Positions 1 to 6,217 are shown, counted from the first letter of the stretch. The stretch is 12,468 nucleotides of DNA from Galactobacter sp. (GCA_022712075.1 JALAHE010000202.1:1-12468); one strand, 5' to 3'. The notes: generated by a model from the sequence alone, not told the origin. A program made the numbers and translations.

Positions 1-910
1 CGGTGCGGGTGTCCACGGGGACCGTGAGCCTGACCGTGTAGCCGTCCGCGGCCGAGCCGCTCGTCGCGCCGAGCTGGCTTGCCCCTGAGTCGTCCCCGAA
101 GACGTTGTCGGAGTCGAGGCTGACCTGGGCCAGGGTCCGCACGGAGCTCTCGTAGCCGCTCGTCGCGTACACCGCGTCGCACGCGCTCTTGGGCAGGGCC
201 ACCTGGCTCGTGGCGATCGCCTTCGTGTGATCAGTGATCGAGTCGCGGTCAGGGTAGACCTCGAAGTGGATATGCGGCCACCGCCCCGAGTAGCACGCGG
301 GGAAGATGCTCGTGAAGCGCACCACCCCGTCCGCGTTGGCGATCTGCGCCCCGCGCAGGTAGTTCTGATCGGCCACGGCCTCCGAGTACATCGAGTAGTT
401 TCCGTCGCGGTCGCAATGCCACACGTACACGGCCACGTCCTTGAACGCCCCGCCACCCGAGGCCAGGTCGAGGATCGTGAGCTCCAGGGTCATCGGCACC
501 CCCTCGGCCGTGCCGGAGGACTCGCCGAAACTCGAGCGCAGATCGCTGCGCACGATCCCCGACTGTTCAAGGACATCCGGGCCGTTGGAGCCGTCGCCCG
601 GATACGGACCCGCCGTCTCGTCGGGGATCTCGGCGAGGCCGGTGGCGTTTGAGGCCGAGCCGCTCGCCATGCCGGAGGCCGAGCCCGACGACGCCTGGGT
701 CGAGCCGGTGCCAGTGCTCGCCTCCGGCGCGGAGCAGGCCGCCAGGCCAAGCCCCAGCAGGCCGAGGCCGGCCGCGCCGAGCAGCTTGCGCCGGTCAAGC
801 AGCGTCACCACGTCGAAGCCGAGTCCCTGGTCCTGCAGCTCGTCCTCTGGTCGGGGCAGTGTGCGGCCGAGGTAGCTCGGCGGGGCGGGGGTCTGCTCGT
901 GCTTGGACAT
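1..910 (-). CDS. Exported intradiol ring-cleavage dioxygenase-like lipoprotein (3' end cut by window edge)
   Basis: Reading from an ATG at 910-908, the frame is open for 303 codons to the window edge, so the C-terminus is missing. The N-terminus has a 39-residue lead, a twin-arginine-like DRRKLL (residues 39-44), a Gly/Leu-rich hydrophobic stretch and a lipobox ending at C59 (LAAC), followed by a Ser/Gly/Ala linker to about residue 90. This suggests Tat export and lipid anchoring. The catalytic part starts near IPDETAGPYPGDGSNGP (95-111) and carries the intradiol non-haem Fe(III) site: Y172 in WHCDRDGNYS, and Y207, H213 and H215 in CYSGRWPHIHFEVY. Known intradiol enzymes cleave catechols between the two hydroxyls; the substrate of these exported members is not evident from sequence. 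An AGGAG ribosome site (916-920) precedes the start. A weak -10 candidate (TAATGT) lies at 990-995. By comparison with the family, only a few residues are probably missing. Confidence 0.9.
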   Translation of the reverse strand, partial: MSKHEQTPAPPSYLGRTLPRPEDELQDQGLGFDVVTLLDRRKLLGAAGLGLLGLGLAACSAPEASTGTGSTQASSGSASGMASGSASNATGLAEIPDETAGPYPGDGSNGPDVLEQSGIVRSDLRSSFGESSGTAEGVPMTLELTILDLASGGGAFKDVAVYVWHCDRDGNYSMYSEAVADQNYLRGAQIANADGVVRFTSIFPACYSGRWPHIHFEVYPDRDSITDHTKAIATSQVALPKSACDAVYATSGYESSVRTLAQVSLDSDNVFGDDSGASQLGATSGSAADGYTVRLTVPVDTRT

Positions 911-915
911 CGTTT

Positions 916-920
916 CTCCT
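916..920 (-). promoter_or_regulatory. Ribosome binding site of the dioxygenase gene
   Basis: AGGAG on the minus strand, five bases upstream of the ATG at 910. It supports this start rather than an internal one closer to the twin-arginine motif, and so keeps the unusually long region before the signal core. Confidence 0.7.
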
Positions 921-1055
921 GATCCGGAAGGCCTGGAGCGCCGCTGGGCCTCGGTGGTCTCGGCCCCGGCGGCGCCGAGTGATGCGCCGACATTACGAAG
1001 CCGGCATATGTCATTCCTGTGAGCGCGCATTGGTCCAGGCCAGAGGGCGCGGCGC

Positions 1056-1061
1056 TAGGCT
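1056..1061 (+). promoter_or_regulatory. Putative -10 element (TAGGCT) for a leaderless transcript of the 1069 gene
   Basis: TAGGCT fits the actinobacterial TANNNT -10 consensus and lies 7 nt before the ATG at 1069. No Shine-Dalgarno sequence is seen in those 7 nt. Transcription would then begin at or next to the A of the start codon. No good -35 is visible at 17-18 nt spacing; TTGGTC at 1030-1035 sits 20 nt away. The inference rests on position and consensus only. Confidence 0.4.
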
Positions 1062-1068
1062 GGCGGCC

Positions 1069-1797
1069 ATGACCTGGCCCACCGTCGAAGACGGCACCCT
1101 GCGCCCCTTCCCCACCGCGGACGCGAGCTTCGTTGACCCGCGCTTCGCCGAGCGGGTCCTGGCGCCGCTCGTGAGCCTCGACCTCGCGGCGGTCGACCCC
1201 GAGTGGAGCGGGTGGCTGCCGATCGTGGCGCCGTTCGAACCCGCCGAGGGCTACGTGGGAGAGCGCACCACCGGCGTGCACAGCTACTTCGCCCGAACCA
1301 ATTGGCTCGGCTTCGAGCTCACGCAGGACGGCCGGCTGGACTTCAAGGGCGATTGGGCGTTCTTTGAGCACTACGCCCACCCGAGCCGCGCGCTCACGGC
1401 CCACTACGAGGACCAGCTCGCCGGATTCGCCCAGACCCGCGCCCTCGCCCGCGAGCACGGCGCCCTGATCCACCTGCAGGATCTCGAGTACTACCCGATC
1501 GAGCAGCTACTCACCCGCCCGCAGGACTGGCTCGTGGACGTCGCCGATCCGCAGCCTTACGGCGCCAATTGGCAGCACCCGCGGCTCTTCGAGCTCGGCG
1601 GGATCGAACACGGCGAGGAGTACGGCCTCAGCGGCGTCGGCGGGACGGACGTGCACCCGCTCATGCCCAACGGCGACCGCTTCCACTTCGTCGCCTCGGT
1701 GGTCGGCGCGCACTATCTGCCCCGCGGCGCCGACGAGGTGCTGGTCTTCTTCGAGCCCACCAGCCGTACCGTGCTCGTCACCTTCGACTACGACTGA
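1069..1797 (+). CDS. Hypothetical cytoplasmic protein, 242 aa
   Basis: The ATG at 1069 is chosen because a TANNNT element sits 7 nt upstream and the protein reads sensibly from here; the frame is open further left but only as low-complexity Arg/Pro/Ser sequence. No signal peptide or membrane span is visible. The protein is acidic and rich in Trp, Tyr, Phe and His, for example around SYFARTNWLGFEL (72-84) and GDWAFFEHYAHP (94-105). A Gly-rich GLSGVGGTDVHPLMPNGD (186-203) precedes a final run of probable beta strands (205-242, ending VLVTFDYD). The C-terminal pattern, a strand, then LPRGADEVLVFF, then a strand, is faintly like the end of YwqG/DUF1963-type proteins, but I would not assign it on that. 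It converges with argG across a shared hairpin. Function unknown. Confidence 0.75.
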   Translation: MTWPTVEDGTLRPFPTADASFVDPRFAERVLAPLVSLDLAAVDPEWSGWLPIVAPFEPAEGYVGERTTGVHSYFARTNWLGFELTQDGRLDFKGDWAFFEHYAHPSRALTAHYEDQLAGFAQTRALAREHGALIHLQDLEYYPIEQLLTRPQDWLVDVADPQPYGANWQHPRLFELGGIEHGEEYGLSGVGGTDVHPLMPNGDRFHFVASVVGAHYLPRGADEVLVFFEPTSRTVLVTFDYD

Positions 1798-1817
1798 GCC
1801 CCCGGCGCCGGGGACAA

Positions 1818-1862
1818 CGCGACGGCGGGCCGTCACCTCACAGGTGACGACCCGCCGTCGTG
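1818..1862. terminator. Bidirectional terminator hairpin between the 1069 gene and argG
   Basis: The arms 1818-1838 and 1842-1862 form a 21-position stem around a three-base loop (CAC). Only the 1830/1850 (C/A) position is mismatched; 1819/1861 pairs as G-U in the plus transcript and is a C/A mismatch in the minus one. The hairpin lies 20 nt past the stop of the plus-strand gene and 32 nt past the stop of argG, between convergent genes. Neither side has a strong U tract, as is usual in GC-rich actinobacteria. Confidence 0.85.
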
Positions 1863-1894
1863 CATTCAAGCCCGGCCATCCCGGGCCGGGCGAC

Positions 1895-3316
1895 TCAGTC
1901 GGTGCCGAGGTCGAACGCGGCGATGTTGCTCGCCTCGTCCACGGCGCCGGAGACCTTCTCGCCGCCGGCGACGATGGACTGCGCCCCGCCGGCCTCGAGC
2001 TTGCCCACGAGGGCGGCGGTCTCGCCGGCCACGATGCCCTGGGCGGCGTACTGCTCCAGGCGCGAGCGGGAATCGGCGATGTCCAGGTTGCGCATGGTCA
2101 GCTGGCCGATCCGCTCGTCCGGGCCGAACGCGGCGTCGCCGACGCGCTCCATGGAGAGCTTCTCCGGGTGGTAGGAGAGGTTCTTGCCCTCGGTGTTCAT
2201 GATCGAGTAGTCGTCGCCGCGGCGCAGGCGCAGGGTGACGGAGCCCGTGACGGCCGAGGCGACCCAGCGCACGATGGCCTCGCGCTGCATGAGCGACTGC
2301 GGGTCGAGCCAGCGGCCCTCGTACATGAGGCGACCGAGCTTGCGGCCCTCGTTGTGGTACGTGGCGATGGTGTCCTCGTTGTGGATCGCGTTCACGAGGC
2401 GCTCGTAGGCGGCGTGCAGGAGCGCCATGCCCGGGGCCTCGTAGATGCCGCGGGACTTCGCCTCGATGATGCGGTTCTCGATCTGATCCGAGATGCCCAG
2501 GCCGTGGCGGCCGCCGATTTTGTTCGCCTCGCGGACGAGCGCGACCTGATCGGTGTACTCCACACCGTTGATCGCGACCGGGAAGCCGGCCTCGAAGGTG
2601 ATGGTGACGTCCTCGGTCTTGATCTCGACCGACTCGTCCCACGGGGCAACGCCCATGATGGGCTCCACGATGGTGACGCCGTTGTTCAGGAACTCCAGGT
2701 CCTTGGCCTCGTGCGTGGCGCCCCAGATGTTGGCGTCGGTCGAGTAGGCCTTCTCGGTGGAGTCGCGGTAGGGGAAGCCGTGGGCGACGAGCCACTCCGA
2801 CATCTCCTTGCGGCCGCCGAGCTCGGTCACGAACTGCGAGTCAAGCCAGGGCTTGTAGATGCGCAGGTTCGGGTTGGCCATGAGGCCGTAGCGGTAGAAC
2901 CGCTCGATGTCGTTGCCCTTGTAGGTGGAGCCGTCGCCCCAGATGTCGACGCCGTCCTCCTTCATGGCGCGCACGAGGCCCGTGCCGGTGACGGCGCGGC
3001 CGATCGGCGTGGTGTTGAAGTAGGTCTTTCCGCCCGAGCGGATGTGGAAGGCGCCGGTCTGCAGGGCGGCGATGCCCTCCTGCACCAAGAGCTGCTGCAC
3101 ATCGACGAGGCGCGCGATCTCCGCGCCGTACTCGATGGCGCGATCCGGGACCGCGTCGATATCCGGCTCATCGGGCTGGCCGATGTTGGCGGTGTAGGTG
3201 CAGGGGATGGCGCCCTTATCGCGCATCCAGGCGACGGCGACGGAGGTGTCGAGGCCGCCGGAGAAGGCGATGCCGACACGCTCGCCGATGGGCAGAGAGG
3301 AAAGGACCTTGGACAT
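1895..3316 (-). CDS. argG: Argininosuccinate synthase, long (E. coli-like) class
   Basis: A 473-aa cytoplasmic enzyme that condenses citrulline and aspartate with ATP cleavage to argininosuccinate, the penultimate step of arginine synthesis. The N-type ATP pyrophosphatase loop is SGGLDTS (19-25). Other long-class landmarks follow: YFNTTPIGRAVTGTGLV, EDGVDIWGDGSTYKGNDIER, STEKAYSTDANIWGATHEAK, GGRHGLGISDQIENRIIEAK and IGQLTMRNLDIADSR. These match the E. coli-type enzyme (about 447 aa) rather than the roughly 400-aa type, with a slightly longer Ala/Gly-rich C-terminus. No other arginine genes are in the window, so the gene stands alone. There is no well-placed ribosome site: AGGA lies only 3 nt before the ATG. 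A TACCCT element 7 nt upstream suggests a leaderless or near-leaderless message. I saw no clear arginine-repressor operator in the 133-nt divergent intergenic region. Confidence 0.98.
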   Translation of the reverse strand: MSKVLSSLPIGERVGIAFSGGLDTSVAVAWMRDKGAIPCTYTANIGQPDEPDIDAVPDRAIEYGAEIARLVDVQQLLVQEGIAALQTGAFHIRSGGKTYFNTTPIGRAVTGTGLVRAMKEDGVDIWGDGSTYKGNDIERFYRYGLMANPNLRIYKPWLDSQFVTELGGRKEMSEWLVAHGFPYRDSTEKAYSTDANIWGATHEAKDLEFLNNGVTIVEPIMGVAPWDESVEIKTEDVTITFEAGFPVAINGVEYTDQVALVREANKIGGRHGLGISDQIENRIIEAKSRGIYEAPGMALLHAAYERLVNAIHNEDTIATYHNEGRKLGRLMYEGRWLDPQSLMQREAIVRWVASAVTGSVTLRLRRGDDYSIMNTEGKNLSYHPEKLSMERVGDAAFGPDERIGQLTMRNLDIADSRSRLEQYAAQGIVAGETAALVGKLEAGGAQSIVAGGEKVSGAVDEASNIAAFDLGTD

Positions 3317-3323
3317 GATTCCT

Positions 3324-3329
3324 AGGGTA
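3324..3329 (-). promoter_or_regulatory. Putative -10 element (TACCCT) of argG
   Basis: Read on the minus strand, TACCCT lies 7 nt before the argG ATG. It matches TANNNT and would place the transcript start at or beside the start codon. A poor -35-like TCGATG lies 18 nt further upstream (3348-3353). Confidence 0.4.
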
Positions 3330-3437
3330 TCGCGGGCCGGGCCCGCTCATCGAGTCGGTGAAGCGCGTGTGGCGCGTGAGATGCGCGACGGCGCGGGGAT
3401 CGGCGAGGCGTTCGGGGCGGCGCCGGCGCGTCTGACC

Positions 3438-3443
3438 TACCGT
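3438..3443 (+). promoter_or_regulatory. Putative -10 element (TACCGT) of the 3450 gene
   Basis: TACCGT ends 6 nt before the ATG at 3450, with no Shine-Dalgarno sequence in the gap. This is the same geometry as at 1056, 3324 and 4983. No convincing -35 is visible. The 133-nt region between the argG start and this gene holds both divergent -10 candidates and nothing else I recognise. Confidence 0.4.
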
Positions 3444-3449
3444 GACCCT

Positions 3450-4268
3450 ATGAGGATCGGCTCGGTGTTTTCTTCCCACGTCACGGCGACGAAGGACTAC
3501 ATCTTTTCCGAGGGTCACGGCCGCGCCCCCGGCGAACTCAGCCTCCGCGGAAACCTCGAGGCCCGCTCCCACCAGATCCTCCGTGAGCTCGACGGCGAGC
3601 GGCGCACGCCCTGGGACGACGTCCTGGCCGTGCACATCCACCCACTGCGCTGGCACTGGTGGGTGCCTTTCGCTGCTCTCTCCGGCGGAATCGGGATGCT
3701 GTTGCTCGGCGTCGCCGGTGCGGCGGTCGCCGCGGTCGCCGCGCTGGGCGTCGGCGCCTTCATGCTCTTCGACACGATCAGGGACGTCGTCGGGTTCCTG
3801 TCGGGCGCCGAGTTTCGCGAGATCGGCCGAGAGGATCGGCGCAAGCAGGGCCGCGAGACGGAGCGAGACCTCCGGATCCGCGCCCGCCGCGAGGCGCGAG
3901 AAGAACGACGCGGCGCCAAGCAGGCGGCGGCCGCCGCCAAGAAGCGCGCCACGGCGGCGCGCAAGGCGGTCGGCGCCCCCGCGGCGCCGGCTCAAGGCCC
4001 CGCAACCACCGGCGGGACCGTCGGCGGCTTCGGGGGCTGGGCCCCGAGCGGCCCGGGGCCCAAGGAATCGCTGGAGATTGACCTCGGCGCGCCGTGGGGC
4101 AGCATCGCCGTGCGTGTGGTGACCGTGGACGGCCCCGTCGACGTCCTTGTGCGCCAGCGCCTCTTCGTCCGCACCACGCGCCGCGGGGCGCAGCGACTGC
4201 GGGAGCGCTACGCAGCGCTCCTCGCCGATCCGGCCCTGCGCGCCGCCCTCCCCGACCGCGACCGCTAG
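3450..4268 (+). CDS. Hypothetical protein with two membrane spans and a charged helical region, 272 aa
   Basis: The frame is open upstream into argG, but the ATG at 3450 is chosen because earlier starts overlap argG antisense and a TACCGT element sits 6 nt before it. The N-terminal part (1-68) has a GRAPGELSLRG stretch and TPWDDVLAVHI (53-63). A hydrophobic stretch from about 70 to 117 (WWVPFAALSGG through VVGFLSG) is long enough for a hairpin of two membrane helices. Residues 120-173 are almost entirely Arg, Glu, Lys and Ala and should be helical, possibly coiled coil. A Pro/Gly/Ala linker (174-205) leads to a small C-terminal domain with strands such as SIAVRVVTVDGPVDVLV (218-234) and a final helix. 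Both ends would lie on the same side of the membrane. It heads the plus-strand run of unknown genes. I do not recognise a family. Confidence 0.75.
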   Translation: MRIGSVFSSHVTATKDYIFSEGHGRAPGELSLRGNLEARSHQILRELDGERRTPWDDVLAVHIHPLRWHWWVPFAALSGGIGMLLLGVAGAAVAAVAALGVGAFMLFDTIRDVVGFLSGAEFREIGREDRRKQGRETERDLRIRARREAREERRGAKQAAAAAKKRATAARKAVGAPAAPAQGPATTGGTVGGFGGWAPSGPGPKESLEIDLGAPWGSIAVRVVTVDGPVDVLVRQRLFVRTTRRGAQRLRERYAALLADPALRAALPDRDR

Positions 4269-4294
4269 GACCTCCCGCCCCTCGAAGCATGCAG

Positions 4295-4337
4295 TTTTTG
4301 CGGATCCGGCGGGTCTTTCTCGCCGGATCCGCAAAAA
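4295..4337. repeat. Perfect 17-bp inverted repeat between two hypothetical genes
   Basis: Left arm 4295-4311 (TTTTTGCGGATCCGGCG) pairs perfectly with right arm 4321-4337 around a 9-nt loop at 4312-4320. The T run is at the outer 5' end and the A run at the outer 3' end on both strands. That is the opposite of a normal intrinsic terminator, which would leave a U tract after the stem. The right arm reaches the -35 position of the putative promoter of the 4389 gene, and a further half copy (GCGGAT, 4350-4355) touches its -10. It could be an operator, an unusual terminator for the 3450 gene or an intergenic repeat element; the sequence does not decide. Confidence 0.7.
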
Positions 4338-4354
4338 GGCGATGCGCCGGCGGA

Positions 4355-4360
4355 TAGGGT
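4355..4360 (+). promoter_or_regulatory. Putative -10 element (TAGGGT) of the 4389 gene
   Basis: TAGGGT fits TANNNT and lies 28 nt before the ATG at 4389. A G-rich ribosome site (GGGGGAA, 4379-4385) sits in the leader, so unlike its neighbours this gene would have a short 5' leader. The -35 position (about 4332-4337) falls in the right arm of the 4295-4337 palindrome and does not resemble TTGACA. Confidence 0.35.
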
Positions 4361-4388
4361 CGGCCCACACGCGCGATCGGGGGAACGC

Positions 4389-4985
4389 ATGAGATACGGG
4401 AACACCGAGGGCAGCCACCTCGAGCTGCTGCCGGGCGGCCTGCTACTCGTGGAGCCGCGGCTCTGGCCCGTGCCGGGAAGACCCTTCGTTGAGGCTTCGC
4501 TGCTCGACGCCGCGCGCGTGGGCGAGCTGCCCGGCGGCGGCCCCGCCGGTCGGAGCCTGGGCGACGGCGCCGAACCGCGCGATCCCGCGGCGGCGGCCAG
4601 CGCGGCGCTCACGCGCTGGATGCTCAGGACGGGGCGGGTCGCCCCGGAACCGGACCCGCACCGGACCCGCACCGCGGCCCTCATCCCCTGGGCCGAGGTC
4701 CGCGACGTGAGCTTCAAGCCCAAACGCGGCGTGGGAGCCATCGCCTCCGTGGCGGCCGATGCCGTGGCCATGGCCTTCGCCGAGGCAAACCACAACGCGG
4801 TGGAGGGCGGGGACGCCAGGCGGCCCGAGCCGGGCATGGGAGCGCTCGGTTCCGTGACGGTGCGGGTGGAGTCAAACGCCGGCGCCTACGAGCTCTTCAT
4901 CCCCCGCCGCCGCGCCGACCACCTCGACAAGGACGGCGTGAAGGCACTCAAGCGTTGGCTACGTTCCATCGGCGCCGCGCGGTAG
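4389..4985 (+). CDS. Hypothetical protein, 198 aa, distant relative of the next two genes
   Basis: The ATG at 4389 has a purine-rich ribosome site (GGGGGAA) 3 nt upstream. No signal peptide or clear membrane helix is seen. Residues 11-30 (LELLPGGLLLVEPRLWPVPG) line up with G-V-R-L-[VI]-G-[YF]-S-x-WP at the start of the two downstream proteins. Residues 99-104 (IPWAEV) line up with their IEWGDV and ARWGEI. The end has a strand pair, SVTVRVESNAGAYELFIPRRR (155-175), and a final helix with W190, again like the downstream proteins. A Gly/Ala/Pro-rich segment (49-92) is probably a flexible insertion. A strand-rich body followed by a C-terminal helix would suit a PH-like fold, but that is inference. 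The stop codon overlaps the next gene's putative -10. Function unknown. Confidence 0.75.
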   Translation: MRYGNTEGSHLELLPGGLLLVEPRLWPVPGRPFVEASLLDAARVGELPGGGPAGRSLGDGAEPRDPAAAASAALTRWMLRTGRVAPEPDPHRTRTAALIPWAEVRDVSFKPKRGVGAIASVAADAVAMAFAEANHNAVEGGDARRPEPGMGALGSVTVRVESNAGAYELFIPRRRADHLDKDGVKALKRWLRSIGAAR

Positions 4986-4988
4986 CTT
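4983..4988 (+). promoter_or_regulatory. Putative -10 element (TAGCTT) overlapping the upstream stop codon
   Basis: TAGCTT fits TANNNT and includes the TAG stop of the 4389 gene. It ends 6 nt before the ATG at 4995, and those 6 nt (GAGCCC) contain no ribosome site. A leaderless transcript for the 4995-5615 pair is therefore possible, in addition to read-through from the 4389 gene. Confidence 0.35.
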
Positions 4989-4994
4989 GAGCCC

Positions 4995-5621
4995 ATGCTG
5001 ATCGGCAGGAGAAAAGGTCCCCGCTTCGAGGTGAGCCGCATTGGCGTGCGCCTCGTCGGCTACTCGGCCTGGCCGGTTCTCTTCTCCCGACGCAACGCTC
5101 GCGGCGAGCTCCTGCGTCCCAGCTACGCGGAACGGGTCGCGGCGGCCGCCCACGAGCGGGAACGCGAGTCCCGCGTCGTCACGATCGAGTGGGGAGACGT
5201 CTTGGCCCTCGGGATCGACTACCGAACCCGCGACGCCTTGCGCAGCGCCTTCGGCCGTCGCGCCGTCGCCCCGCGGGACTGGGACTTCGAGGTGGAGCTC
5301 TCGGCCGCGACGACCGGGTGGGACCGCGCGGCGTCCGTCCCCGTGCACTGGTCCTCCCCAGTCCAACCGCCCTTCGTCCTCCCGGACCCGTGGGTGGACG
5401 TCCCCCGCCGCGGACTGGCCGTGCTGTGGGTGCGCACGGAGCAGGGCGTCTGGGCCCTTGACGCGCCGCTCGACCGCAGGCCACTCTTCGCCGAGCGCGG
5501 CGCCAACGAGGTCCAGGCAGCGCTGGCCGCCTGGAGCACGGACGCGGCCGCGCGCACCCCACTGCCCGTCGGCTGGCCGACCAGCGACGTGCCCGCCTCG
5601 ATAGGGGGGACGCCGTGCTGA
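4995..5621 (+). CDS. Hypothetical protein, 208 aa, first member of a tandem paralogous pair
   Basis: It starts at an ATG 9 nt after the previous stop. Of the first 27 residues, 20 are identical to those of the next protein: MLIG, GPRFE, GVRL and WP are shared. Further shared blocks are SYAERV (43-48), EWGDV (65-69), a strand leading to LDAPLDRR (155-162), and a C-terminal helix followed by a [LE]P-x-x-WPT motif (L190-T196). It has no signal peptide or membrane span and looks soluble and cytoplasmic. The middle (75-125) has no counterpart that aligns easily and is rich in Asp, Trp and Arg. Its last seven bases overlap the start of the next gene, so the two are very probably translated together. 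I do not recognise a family; the two could bind each other or a common partner. Confidence 0.8.
   Translation: MLIGRRKGPRFEVSRIGVRLVGYSAWPVLFSRRNARGELLRPSYAERVAAAAHERERESRVVTIEWGDVLALGIDYRTRDALRSAFGRRAVAPRDWDFEVELSAATTGWDRAASVPVHWSSPVQPPFVLPDPWVDVPRRGLAVLWVRTEQGVWALDAPLDRRPLFAERGANEVQAALAAWSTDAAARTPLPVGWPTSDVPASIGGTPC
5603..5610 (+). promoter_or_regulatory. Ribosome binding site supporting the GTG start at 5615
   Basis: AGGGGGGA lies 4 nt before the GTG at 5615, inside the last codons of the preceding gene. With the resemblance of the encoded N-terminus to that of the preceding protein, it fixes the start and implies translational coupling. Confidence 0.65.
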
Positions 5622-6187
5622 TCGGGCGGAAGAACGGGCCCCGCTTCGAGGCGAGCCGCGAGGGTGTCAGGCTCATCGGCTTCAGCCGCTGGCCTGAGCC
5701 GCTCCCCCGCACGGCCTCCAACGGCCGCCCCCTCAAGCGCAGCTACGCCGAGCGCGTCGACGAGATCGGGGTGCGCGCCAGCCGCGGCGGGCGCGTGACG
5801 TCGGCCCGCTGGGGCGAGATCGTGCGCCTGAGCGTCGGGTACCAACCCGAACCGGACGCCGGCGCCTACGCCGACGTCGGGACGCCCCGGACCGCGTTCC
5901 TCGTCTCCCTCGCGAATGTGTACTGCCTGCCGCACCCGCCGGGCAAGCCTCAGGTGAGCATGGACGGGGGCTGGGACCAGCGACCGATGCACGGGGTGGC
6001 GCTGGTCGAGCTCACCACGGCCGCCGGCACGTGGTTCCTCGACGCACCGCTTGACCGCCGCGATTTCGACGCGACGACGGTGACACCAACCCAGGCGCTC
6101 CTTGACGCCTACCGGACGGATGCCGCCCGACGGGCCGAGCTCCCGGAAACCTGGCCCACCGGCACCTTCCGGCCTGGCCTGGACTGA
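5615..6187 (+). CDS. Hypothetical protein, 190 aa, second member of a tandem paralogous pair
   Basis: It begins with GTG at 5615, which sits in GTGCTGA together with the TGA of the preceding gene. The N-terminus MLIGRKNGPRFEASREGVRL matches the preceding paralogue closely. Also shared are SYAERV (43-48), a [AE]-[RE]-W-G-[DE] strand (RWGEI at 65-69) at the same distance from the start, FLDAPLDRR (141-149) and ELPETWPTG (175-183). The body is probably beta-rich with a C-terminal helix (about 157-173). No export signal or membrane span is visible. The protein is 18 residues shorter than its partner, mostly in the middle and at the tail. It ends the plus-strand run and is followed by a strong hairpin shared with der. 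No function can be assigned from sequence. Confidence 0.8.
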   Translation: MLIGRKNGPRFEASREGVRLIGFSRWPEPLPRTASNGRPLKRSYAERVDEIGVRASRGGRVTSARWGEIVRLSVGYQPEPDAGAYADVGTPRTAFLVSLANVYCLPHPPGKPQVSMDGGWDQRPMHGVALVELTTAAGTWFLDAPLDRRDFDATTVTPTQALLDAYRTDAARRAELPETWPTGTFRPGLD

Positions 6188-6217
6188 ACCCGGCCACGCG
6201 TCGTCGGGCATTGAAAC

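Noticed and set aside
649..1068. Upstream in-frame extension of the 1069 gene
   Set aside because: It overlaps the dioxygenase gene antisense and gives only Arg/Pro/Ser-rich sequence; the -10 element and protein composition favour the ATG at 1069.
1844..3325. 493-codon open frame on the plus strand
   Set aside because: It is antisense to argG in a GC-rich sequence; its product is a Val/Gly/Asp/Ala-rich string with no domain, while the opposite strand encodes a full ArgG.
3216..4418. 400-codon open frame on the minus strand opposite the 3450 gene
   Set aside because: It runs through the argG start region and the 4295-4337 palindrome, has Arg/Ala/Gly-rich shadow composition, and the plus strand has a coherent membrane-helix pattern and a placed -10 element.
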